A stretch of DNA of 14,316 nt from Pseudomonas sp. (GTDB taxonomy: Bacteria > Pseudomonadota > Gammaproteobacteria > Pseudomonadales > Pseudomonadaceae): the NCBI GenBank assembly GCA_030654635.1, contig JAURXE010000725.1:1-14316 (forward strand), given 5' to 3'. Under the pieces are notes generated by a model, which saw only the letters and a program-made list of their open reading frames with translations, was not told the origin of the DNA and did not search any database. The position numbers and the translations under genes are program-made. Positions within the stretch are counted from its first letter, which is position 1. Every line of letters begins with the position of its first letter. Below, in pieces: positions 8,064 to 14,316 of the stretch.

Positions 8064-8089
8064 GGTGGACAACGCTTTTTTTGTCCGCC
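8064..8089. repeat. Small hairpin, possible Pseudomonas intergenic repeat
   Basis: GGTGGACAA (8064-8072) faces TTGTCCGCC (8081-8089) over an eight-base loop of CGC plus five T; one pair is G-T. The surrounding text, TAGGGTGGACAACGC, resembles short dyads I recall scattered between Pseudomonas genes. It lies between dprA and tsaC. On the minus strand the run of seven A is in the loop side, so it is not an intrinsic terminator. Confidence 0.4.
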
Positions 8090-8106
8090 AGCGTCACGTA
8101 AGCACG

Positions 8107-9204
8107 CTAGCCCCGGCCTAGCCAGCGCCCACCCTGATTAACCACCAAGCCCTCCAGTTCAAGTTCGGTCAGGGCCGCCAGCACCGCCGGCAACGCCCAA
8201 CCACTGGCGAGCGCTAGGGCCTCGCTGCTCTGCGGTGCTGCATGCAACAAGTCGAGTAACGGATGACGGGGTACAGGCTGTGTGACTGGCGTGACGGTTT
8301 GCAGTTGCCAGCCACGCAGCGCCTGCAGAATATCCTCGACTGACTCGACCAGCGTGGCCCCATCACGAATCAACTGGTGACAGCCACGGGCGCCCGGATG
8401 ATGGATTGAGCCGGGAATCGCATAGACCTCACGGCCTTGCTCGGCGGCCAAGCGCGCGGTAATCAAGGAGCCGCTGGACGGGCTGGCTTCAACCACTAAA
8501 ACTCCCAAGGACAAACCGCTGATAATCCTGTTACGACGCGGAAAGTTGCCGGCTTGCGGCGGGCAATCCAGCGGCAACTCCGAGACCAGCGCACCGCCCT
8601 GCTCGATAATGCTCAAAGCCAACCGCTGGTGCCGGGCGGGATAAACCCGCTGCAATCCAGTACCGAGCACCGCCACGGTTTTACCGGCGACATCCAGCGC
8701 GCCCTGATGGGCAGCGCCATCAATGCCCAAAGCCAAGCCACTGGTAATAGTAAAACCGGCCTGGGCCAGGCTGCGGGCAAAGGCCTGGGCGGTATCCAGT
8801 CCAGGCCTTGAGGCGTGCCGACTGCCAACTATGGCCAGCTGCGGCGACTCCAAAATCCCCGCATCTCCCGCGACAAACAGCAGCGGCGGGGCATCCTCGA
8901 GCTCGGCCAATAACGCTGGGTAAGTCGGCGCATCCCACATCAACAGCTGATGCTGCGGTTGCTCCAGCCAAGCCAGAGCAGCAGCGGCCTCCTCACGCAC
9001 CTCGGGCGAGCGCCGCGCCTCAGCGCAACAAGCCGGCAAACCCAAAGAGCGCCAAGCCGCCGCCGGCGCACTCAAGGCTGCGCTGGCACTGGAAAAGGCT
9101 TCCAGTAGTCGGTGAAAACGCCGCGGGCCAAGTTGCGGCAAGCCATGCAGGCGCAAGCGTGCTTCCAGTTCTGCCGGAGAAATAGCGGTAGTGAAAGAGG
9201 GCAT
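8107..9204 (-). CDS. dprA: DNA-processing protein DprA (Smf)
   Basis: The product is 365 aa, the standard three-part length. DprA binds incoming single-stranded DNA and loads RecA during natural transformation. The N-terminal SAM-like region (residues 1-75) precedes a Rossmann domain with AIVGSRHASRPG, TSGLALGIDGAAHQGAL, AVLGTGLQRVYPARH, FPRRNRIISGLS, EASPSSGSLITARLA and REVYAIPG. The C-terminal winged helix (about 305-365, LLDLLHAAPQSSEALA...LVVNQGGRWLGRG) is complete. I chose the ATG at 9204 because AAGGA lies eight bases in front of it, whereas the ATG at 9213 has that motif directly abutting it. It is transcribed apart from tsaP, whose terminator lies just upstream. Competence has to be inferred, since the gene is present in many species not known to transform. 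Confidence 0.95.
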   Translation of the reverse strand: MPSFTTAISPAELEARLRLHGLPQLGPRRFHRLLEAFSSASAALSAPAAAWRSLGLPACCAEARRSPEVREEAAAALAWLEQPQHQLLMWDAPTYPALLAELEDAPPLLFVAGDAGILESPQLAIVGSRHASRPGLDTAQAFARSLAQAGFTITSGLALGIDGAAHQGALDVAGKTVAVLGTGLQRVYPARHQRLALSIIEQGGALVSELPLDCPPQAGNFPRRNRIISGLSLGVLVVEASPSSGSLITARLAAEQGREVYAIPGSIHHPGARGCHQLIRDGATLVESVEDILQALRGWQLQTVTPVTQPVPRHPLLDLLHAAPQSSEALALASGWALPAVLAALTELELEGLVVNQGGRWLGRG

Positions 9205-9251
9205 GACGATCATCCTTGATCGGGGCGGCGCACAGCAGCGCCAATAAGCAG

Positions 9252-9284
9252 CCGAAATAAAAAACCCCGCAGCGCGGGGTTTAG
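9252..9284 (-). terminator. Rho-independent terminator of tsaP
   Basis: AAACCCCGC (9262-9270) pairs perfectly with GCGGGGTTT (9274-9282) around AGC. Read on the minus strand, the stem is followed by TTTTTTATTT, a strong U tract. The stem begins 6 bases after the tsaP stop (9288) and lies before the dprA start, so it ends the tsaP message and implies a separate dprA promoter or partial read-through. Confidence 0.9.
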
Positions 9285-9287
9285 TAA

Positions 9288-10313
9288 TTAAGGATTTTTA
9301 ACCTTGTCCTGCAAGGCCAGGTCACGGTCAGCGACTAGTACCAGGCCGTAGCTGATCTTGTCGAAAGTGCTGAAGATCATCAGCAGGCCACCACGTTCAT
9401 CCGGCACCTTGATCGACTCACCGGTAACCCGATCACGTACTGTCTCGCCGGTTTTCATCACCGCCAACACGTTGCCTTCAACCAGGCCGTCGCGCTTGCC
9501 CTTGTTGATGGTCACCACATCCATCGAACCGATCTGATTAACACCGCGGGGGATGTCGATAATCAGGCCATCGATAGGTTTGGCCGGCTCGCTTGGGGTG
9601 AACGTCGAGTTAACCGCACGCTCGTCGGTTGGAAACAGCCGATCGCCCAACCGCACTTCTTCATTGGTGCGAGTCAGTTTGAGAGTAGTGATATCGCCCT
9701 CGACCGCGCCCGCCTCGGCGTTGCCAATCACATTGGCGTTAATGCCAAGGAATTCATTGGTCTTCGGATCGGTGTAGGTCTTGCCTTGACGGTAGATCCC
9801 GTAAGCAGGCTGCTCATTGGTGAACTTGCCGCGAGCATAGATGCTCTGACCGGCACCCATCACTACACTTTCGTCGGCACCGGCCAATACATAAGGCGCG
9901 GCGCTGAACTCTTTCTCGTCGTTGACGATGCGGTTGTTAAACAAAAAGCTGTTGATGGTTTCCAGCGGAATGGTCGGAATCGCCTGGGCCATCGGCGTGC
10001 TGCGTACCGTCGGCGACAACTTGATGATGCCGCCCGACTGACCGCGATTAAGAGTCAAACGCGGTTGGCCATTCACATAGGTCAGGCTCAGGGTGTCACC
10101 CGGATAGATCAAATCGGGGTTTTTGATCTGCGGATTGCCCTGCCAAAGCTCCGGCCATTTCCATGGCTGACTGAGAAAACGCCCGGAAATATCCCAGAGG
10201 GTATCGCCTTTAACCACCGTATAAGTCTCAGGATGGCCATCCTTGAGCTGTACTTGCGCTTGAGCCAAACCGCCAGCGGTAAGCAGCAGCAAGGCGAGTA
10301 GTGATTTCCTCAT
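9288..10313 (-). CDS. tsaP: LysM-domain protein TsaP, type IV pilus secretin-associated
   Basis: The product is 341 aa with a signal peptide (MRKSLLALLLLTAGGLAQAQ, cut near residue 20). A LysM peptidoglycan-binding domain spans about 30-78 (YTVVKGDTLWDISGRFL ... NPDLIYPGDTLSL), including a tryptophan-rich insert WKWPELWQGNP. The rest is predicted periplasmic beta-rich sequence; the C-terminal stretch from about 250 (GLIIDIPRGVNQIGSMDVVTI to the end) resembles the FlgT C-terminal fold reported for TsaP. In Neisseria and Pseudomonas TsaP anchors the PilQ secretin to the cell wall, and PA0020 next to dprA is the P. aeruginosa member. AAAGGGA lies at proper distance before the ATG at 10313. The gene is divergent from def across 152 bases and has its own terminator. 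A general cell-wall anchor role is the alternative. Confidence 0.85.
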   Translation of the reverse strand: MRKSLLALLLLTAGGLAQAQVQLKDGHPETYTVVKGDTLWDISGRFLSQPWKWPELWQGNPQIKNPDLIYPGDTLSLTYVNGQPRLTLNRGQSGGIIKLSPTVRSTPMAQAIPTIPLETINSFLFNNRIVNDEKEFSAAPYVLAGADESVVMGAGQSIYARGKFTNEQPAYGIYRQGKTYTDPKTNEFLGINANVIGNAEAGAVEGDITTLKLTRTNEEVRLGDRLFPTDERAVNSTFTPSEPAKPIDGLIIDIPRGVNQIGSMDVVTINKGKRDGLVEGNVLAVMKTGETVRDRVTGESIKVPDERGGLLMIFSTFDKISYGLVLVADRDLALQDKVKNP

Positions 10314-10465
10314 ACGGTGAATCCCTTTATTATATGTCTTGGCGTAGAACGCCTGAGGGCCGCCCCCAAACCCATGGGAGCCGCAGCCAGAAATAGTTTT
10401 TCAATGCTGCCCAGCATATTAGCAGCGGTTTTTGACTTTATTCCACAAGTGCATCACAAACGCAT

Positions 10466-10972
10466 ATGGCAATCCTGAACATCCTAGAGTTTCCCGATTC
10501 GCGTCTACGCACCATCGCCAAGCCGGTGACAGTGGTAGATGACGCTTTGCGCCTGCTGATCGACGATATGTTCGAGACCATGTATGACGCTCCCGGCATT
10601 GGTTTGGCGGCCACCCAAGTCAACGTTCATCAGCGCTTGGTGGTCATCGACGTCAGCGAAGAGAAGACCGAGCCGCTGGTGTTGATCAACCCGCAATTTG
10701 AAGTGCTCACCGAAGAGCTTGAGGAGTATCAGGAAGGTTGCCTGTCGGTGCCAGGTTTCTACGAAACTGTTGAGCGTCCGCAACGGGTCAAGGTGAATGC
10801 CCTCGACCGCAATGGCGAACCTTTTGAAATGCTCTGTGAAGGCCTGCTCGCCGTGTGTATCCAGCACGAATGCGACCACCTGAATGGCAAGTTGTTTGTC
10901 GACTACCTGTCCACCCTCAAGCGGGACCGAATCAAGAAAAAGCTGGAAAAACAGCATCGGCAACAAGATTAA
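10466..10972 (+). CDS. def: Peptide deformylase
   Basis: The product is 168 aa, the normal size for the gammaproteobacterial enzyme. It removes the formyl group from the N-terminal methionine of new proteins at the ribosome exit. All three motifs are intact: GIGLAATQ (44-51), EGCLS (90-94, metal ligand Cys92) and HECDH (134-138, ligands His134 and His138, catalytic Glu135). The start [15 protein letters not shown] matches the family and fixes the ATG at 10466, although no Shine-Dalgarno is obvious. A TTGACT at 10432-10437 could be a -35, but the matching -10 position is poor. A strong terminator follows the stop, separating it from fmt. Confidence 0.97.
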   Translation: MAILNILEFPDSRLRTIAKPVTVVDDALRLLIDDMFETMYDAPGIGLAATQVNVHQRLVVIDVSEEKTEPLVLINPQFEVLTEELEEYQEGCLSVPGFYETVERPQRVKVNALDRNGEPFEMLCEGLLAVCIQHECDHLNGKLFVDYLSTLKRDRIKKKLEKQHRQQD

Positions 10973-10983
10973 GCGCTGACTAC

Positions 10984-11013
10984 AAAGGCTTGCCCCGGCA
11001 AGCCTTTTTCTTT
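10984..11013 (+). terminator. Rho-independent terminator between def and fmt
   Basis: AAAGGCTTGC (10984-10993) and GCAAGCCTTT (10998-11007) form a perfect 10-pair stem with a CCCG loop, followed by TTCTTT. It starts 11 bases after the def stop and ends 23 bases before the fmt ATG, leaving no room for a promoter of its own between it and fmt. Confidence 0.9.
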
Positions 11014-11036
11014 ACCCAAGATTCTTGCGAGCACCC

Positions 11037-11987
11037 ATGACCCAGCCCCTGCGCATCGTTTTCGCCGGCACCCCAGAGTTTGCCGCCGAACACCTTAAGG
11101 CGCTGCTCGACAGCCCCCATCAGCTGATTGCCGTCTACAGCCAGCCAGACCGCCCGGCGGGGCGCGGGCAAAAGCTGATGCCCAGCCCGGTCAAACAGCT
11201 GGCGCAGTTACATGGCATTCCGGTCTATCAACCACAGTCGTTGCGCGATCCGCTGGCCCAGGCAGAGTTGACCGCCCTAAAACCCGACCTGTTGGTGGTG
11301 GTGGCCTATGGATTGATTCTGCCGCAGTTGGTGTTGGATATTCCGCGGCTGGGCTGCATCAACAGCCACGCCTCTCTGTTACCACGCTGGCGCGGCGCGG
11401 CGCCAATTCAACGGGCCATCGAAGCCGGCGATCAAGAGAGTGGCGTGACCGTGATGCAGATGGAGGCGGGCCTGGATACCGGACCTATGCTGCTGAAAGT
11501 CAGCACCCCGATCAGCCCGACTGATACCGGCGGCAGCCTGCATGATCGCCTCGCCGAAATGGGTCCGCCCGCTGTACTCCAGGCCATTGCCGGCCTGAGC
11601 GCCGGCACGCTGCGCGGACAAGTACAGGACGACAGCCTCGCCACCTACGCCCACAAGCTCAATAAAGACGAAGCCTGGCTCGACTGGTCGCGGCCCGCGG
11701 CGCAACTGGAGCCGCTGATCCGCGCCTTCAATCCCTGGCCGATCTGCCACAGCAGCCTGAACGGCGCGCCCTTGAAGGTACTGGCCGCAACAATGGGCGA
11801 GGGCAGTGGCGCCCCCGGCGAAATCCTCGCAGCCAATAAAGACGGTCTGACCGTGGCCTGCGGCACCGGCGCCTTGCGTCTAACCCGCCTGCAATTGCCC
11901 GGCGGTAAAGCCTTGAACTTTGCCGACCTGTTTAACAGCCGCCGCGAGCAATTCGCCGTCGGTACCTTGCTCGGAGCCGGCGCATGA
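11037..11987 (+). CDS. fmt: Methionyl-tRNA formyltransferase
   Basis: The product is 316 aa, the family length. It transfers a formyl group from 10-formyl-tetrahydrofolate to initiator Met-tRNA. The N-terminal catalytic domain shows [26 protein letters not shown] (the loop that contacts the tRNA acceptor), the folate signature [17 protein letters not shown] with Asn109 and His111, and catalytic Asp147 in EAGLDTGPM. The C-terminal tRNA-binding domain follows (about 205-315, [13 protein letters not shown] ... [17 protein letters not shown]). I chose the ATG at 11037 because the in-frame TTG at 11025 lies in the def terminator spacer and adds no conserved sequence. Its ribosome site is weak (GCGAG). 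It overlaps rsmB by ATGA, so the two are translationally coupled. Confidence 0.97.
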   Translation: MTQPLRIVFAGTPEFAAEHLKALLDSPHQLIAVYSQPDRPAGRGQKLMPSPVKQLAQLHGIPVYQPQSLRDPLAQAELTALKPDLLVVVAYGLILPQLVLDIPRLGCINSHASLLPRWRGAAPIQRAIEAGDQESGVTVMQMEAGLDTGPMLLKVSTPISPTDTGGSLHDRLAEMGPPAVLQAIAGLSAGTLRGQVQDDSLATYAHKLNKDEAWLDWSRPAAQLEPLIRAFNPWPICHSSLNGAPLKVLAATMGEGSGAPGEILAANKDGLTVACGTGALRLTRLQLPGGKALNFADLFNSRREQFAVGTLLGAGA

Positions 11988-13303
11988 ACCCGCGTCTCGC
12001 CGCCGCCCGCGCGCTGGCTGCCGTGCTGTCGGGAAAAGCCTCGCTGAACAGCTCGCTGCCCCAGCAACTGGATAAAGTCGCCGCCCGTGATCGCGGCCTG
12101 ACCCAAGAGCTGGCCTTCGGCACCGCCCGCTGGCAGCCGCGCTTGTCGGCCCTGGCCGCCAAGCTGCTGCAAAAACCCTTCAAGGCCGCCGACAAAGACG
12201 TCGAGGCGCTACTGCTGGTCGGCCTGTATCAACTGCTCTATACGCGGATTCCGCCCCACGCCGCGATTGGCGAGACGGTCGCCTGCATCGACAAGCTGAA
12301 AAAACCTTCGCTCAAAGGTCTGGTCAACGCCGTGCTGCGCAACGCCCAGCGTGACGGCGCCGCCCTGCTGGTTGAACTTGAGCATGATCCGGTGGTGCGC
12401 ACCGCCCACCCGCGCTGGCTGCAAAAAGCCTTGAAAGCCAGCTGGCCTGAGCACTGGGAAGCCATCTGCGCCGCCAATAACGCTCACCCGCCGCTGATCC
12501 TGCGGGTCAATCGTCGCCATCGCAGCCGCGAAGCTTACTTGGCCGAACTGCAACACTGCGGCATTGCCGCCAGCGCCTGCACCTTCAGCAGCGACGGAAT
12601 TTTGCTCAGCCAGGCCTGCGATGTCACCGGCCTGCCCGGTTTCGCCGCCGGGCATGTCAGCGTGCAGGATGAAGCCGCGCAACTGGCCGCCGAACTGCTG
12701 CAACTGACCCCCGGCCAGCGGGTGCTGGATGCCTGCTGCGCGCCCGGCGGCAAGACCTGCCACTTGCTCGAAGTCGAGCCGCAACTGGCCCATGTGATCG
12801 CGATCGATCTGGAAGCCAAGCGCCTGCAGCGGGTAAGCGAAAACCTCCAGCGCCTAGGCCTCAGCGCCGAGTTGATCGCCGCCGATGCTCGCGCCGTCGA
12901 CAGCTGGTGGGATGGGCAATTGTTCCAGCGCATTCTGCTCGATGCGCCATGTTCGGCCACCGGCGTGATCCGCCGTCACCCGGACATCAAACTGACCCGC
13001 CAAGCCGAAGACATCGCCGCGCTGGCGACCCTGCAAGGCGAGCTGCTCGACGCCCTGTGGCCCACCCTGGAAGTCGGCGGCGTGCTGCTGTATGCCACCT
13101 GTTCGGTGCTGCCGGCCGAAAACAGCGACAACATCGCTGCCTTTCTGGCCAGAACACCGAATGCCCAGGAGCTGGCGATCACCGGCCAAGCCAATCAGCC
13201 TGTCGCCGGTCTGCCGCAAGCCCATGGCCGCCAGTTACTGCCACAAACAGACGGCCATGACGGCTTCTACTATGCCAAGCTGAGCAAAGTCACCAGCCAG
13301 TAA
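11984..13303 (+). CDS. rsmB: 16S rRNA (cytosine-967 C5)-methyltransferase RsmB
   Basis: The product is 439 aa. Residues 1-140 form the NusB-like RNA-binding domain ([50 protein letters not shown]). The S-adenosylmethionine domain follows with [17 protein letters not shown] (248-263), [30 protein letters not shown] with Cys323, and [15 protein letters not shown] with Cys373. These two cysteines are the release and nucleophile pair of m5C methyltransferases and sit where E. coli has 325 and 375. It modifies C967 of 16S rRNA. Its ATG shares the ATGA with the fmt stop, and trkA follows 48 bases later on the same strand, so the three genes probably share a transcript. Confidence 0.97.
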   Translation: MNPRLAAARALAAVLSGKASLNSSLPQQLDKVAARDRGLTQELAFGTARWQPRLSALAAKLLQKPFKAADKDVEALLLVGLYQLLYTRIPPHAAIGETVACIDKLKKPSLKGLVNAVLRNAQRDGAALLVELEHDPVVRTAHPRWLQKALKASWPEHWEAICAANNAHPPLILRVNRRHRSREAYLAELQHCGIAASACTFSSDGILLSQACDVTGLPGFAAGHVSVQDEAAQLAAELLQLTPGQRVLDACCAPGGKTCHLLEVEPQLAHVIAIDLEAKRLQRVSENLQRLGLSAELIAADARAVDSWWDGQLFQRILLDAPCSATGVIRRHPDIKLTRQAEDIAALATLQGELLDALWPTLEVGGVLLYATCSVLPAENSDNIAAFLARTPNAQELAITGQANQPVAGLPQAHGRQLLPQTDGHDGFYYAKLSKVTSQ

Positions 13304-13351
13304 CTACCGAATGCGCGCGCTGGGCCACGGCCCACCGCCAGGAGTGACCCC

Positions 13352-14316
13352 GTGAAAATTATCATCCTCGGTGCCGGTCAAGTGGGCGGCACCCTCGCCG
13401 AACACCTGGCAGGCGAAGCCAACGACATCACCGTGGTCGACACCGACGCCGAACGCTTGCGCGAGCTGGGCGACCGCCTGGATATTCGCACCGTGCTCGG
13501 CCGTGGCTCCTTTCCGACCGTGTTGCGCCAAGCCGGTGCCGACGATGCCGACATGCTGGTGGCCGTCACCAACAGCGACGAGATCAACATGCTCGCCTGC
13601 CAGGTGGCCTACACCCTGTTTCACACCCCGACCAAAATTGCCCGAGTGCGCGAGTCGGCGTACCTGACCCGCAGCGGCCTGTTCGACAACGATGCCATTC
13701 CGGTCGATGTGCTGATCAGCCCCGAGCAGGTGGTCACCAACTACATCAAACGCCTGATCGAATACCCCGGCGCCTTGCAAGTGATCGACTTCGCCGAAGG
13801 CAAGGCCCAGCTGGTGGCGGTACGCGCCTATTACGGCGGGCCGCTGGTGGGTCAGCAACTGCGTCAATTGCGCGAACACATGCCGAACGTGGACACCCGG
13901 GTGGCGGCGATTTACCGCCGTGACCGGCCGATTATCCCGCAAGGCGACACGGTGATTGAGGCTGACGACGAGGTGTTCTTCATCGCCGCCAAGGCCAATA
14001 TTCGCGCGGTGATGAGCGAAATGCGCCGCCTGGAAGACGGCAACAAGCGCATTGTGATTGCCGGTGGTGGCAATATTGGCGAGCGCTTGGCCGAAGCCAT
14101 CGAGAGCCGCTACCAGGTGAAAATCATCGAGCGCAACCCGGCCCGCTGCCGCCATCTTTCTGACAAACTGGAAAGCACCATAGTGCTGCAGGGCAGCGCC
14201 TCCGACCGCGACTTGCTGCTGGAAGAGAGCATCGGCGATACCGATATTTTCCTCGCCCTGACCAACGACGACGAAGCCAATATCATGTCCTCCTTGCTGG
14301 CCAAACGCCTCGGCGC
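13352..14316 (+). CDS. trkA: Trk potassium uptake regulator TrkA, C-terminus cut by window edge
   Basis: About 321 codons are present of the usual 457 or so. TrkA is the cytoplasmic NAD(H)-binding gate of the TrkH/TrkG potassium channel. The first RCK domain has [19 protein letters not shown] (Gly-rich loop) and an acidic strand end VVDTD (about 28-32), then the first RCK-C part (about 140-225). The second nucleotide loop, [20 protein letters not shown], begins near residue 233 and the sequence ends inside that domain. The GTG start is supported by AGGAG eight bases upstream (13340-13344). It follows rsmB directly, as in many gammaproteobacteria. Nothing suggests a defect; the truncation is only the window end. 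Confidence 0.97.
   Translation, partial: MKIIILGAGQVGGTLAEHLAGEANDITVVDTDAERLRELGDRLDIRTVLGRGSFPTVLRQAGADDADMLVAVTNSDEINMLACQVAYTLFHTPTKIARVRESAYLTRSGLFDNDAIPVDVLISPEQVVTNYIKRLIEYPGALQVIDFAEGKAQLVAVRAYYGGPLVGQQLRQLREHMPNVDTRVAAIYRRDRPIIPQGDTVIEADDEVFFIAAKANIRAVMSEMRRLEDGNKRIVIAGGGNIGERLAEAIESRYQVKIIERNPARCRHLSDKLESTIVLQGSASDRDLLLEESIGDTDIFLALTNDDEANIMSSLLAKRLG

Noticed and set aside
8020..8097. Upstream extension of the tsaC reading frame by 26 codons
   Set aside because: It crosses a hairpin repeat, lacks family similarity, and the ATG at 8019 has a good ribosome site.
10329..10334. Perfect TATAAT on the minus strand just upstream of tsaP
   Set aside because: It is 15 bases from the ATG and adjoins the ribosome site, so transcription from it would start inside that site; no -35 is found at the right distance.
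13304..14155. Open frame of 283 codons on the minus strand opposite trkA
   Set aside because: trkA is unmistakable on the plus strand; the antisense translation is a composition artefact.

Overview
The window looks like chromosomal DNA of a Pseudomonas or close relative. It is GC-rich with strongly G/C-ending codons. Its protein order (aroE, hemF, tsaC, dprA, a LysM protein, then divergent def, fmt, rsmB, trkA, with a zinc phospholipase C nearby) matches, from memory, the PA0016-PA0027 region close to the replication origin in Pseudomonas aeruginosa. A perfect 22-bp inverted REP pair of the Pseudomonas GTAGGAG type supports this. There is no tRNA, rRNA, CRISPR array, intact insertion sequence or phage gene.

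Layout. (1) 1-1459, minus strand: a secreted zinc-dependent phospholipase C (plcB-like) followed one base later by a truncated exported protein resembling the N-terminus of a SurA/parvulin-type peptidyl-prolyl isomerase. (2) 1721-5246: a choline-O-sulfate island. It has a LysR-type regulator (betR-type, minus) divergent from choline sulfatase betC and a periplasmic choline-binding protein of the ChoX/BetX family (plus). The 111-bp divergent region carries two inverted copies of an 11-bp motif, CTATGTWTTCC, which are good operator candidates. (3) 5428-9204, minus: aroE, hemF, tsaC and dprA (shikimate, haem, tRNA t6A modification, DNA uptake). A REP pair lies between hemF and aroE and a small hairpin lies between tsaC and dprA. 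(4) 9288-10313, minus: tsaP, the LysM protein of the type IV pilus secretin, with its own intrinsic terminator. (5) 10466-14316, plus: def, a strong terminator, then fmt-rsmB (ATGA overlap) and trkA, which runs off the end.

How the genes relate. Region 2 is a small catabolic/osmoprotectant unit: BetC frees choline from choline sulfate in the cytoplasm and the binding protein captures a quaternary amine outside. No permease or ATPase is encoded here, so the binding protein presumably docks on a Cbc-type ABC core encoded elsewhere. Regions 3-5 are core housekeeping: Def and Fmt are the two ends of the N-formylmethionine cycle, RsmB methylates 16S rRNA, and TrkA gates potassium uptake.

I found no undescribed system. 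The most useful leads are the paired operator motif, the orphan binding protein, the placement of the bet genes between plcB and aroE, the terminator splitting def from fmt, and the possible foldase-phospholipase pairing.
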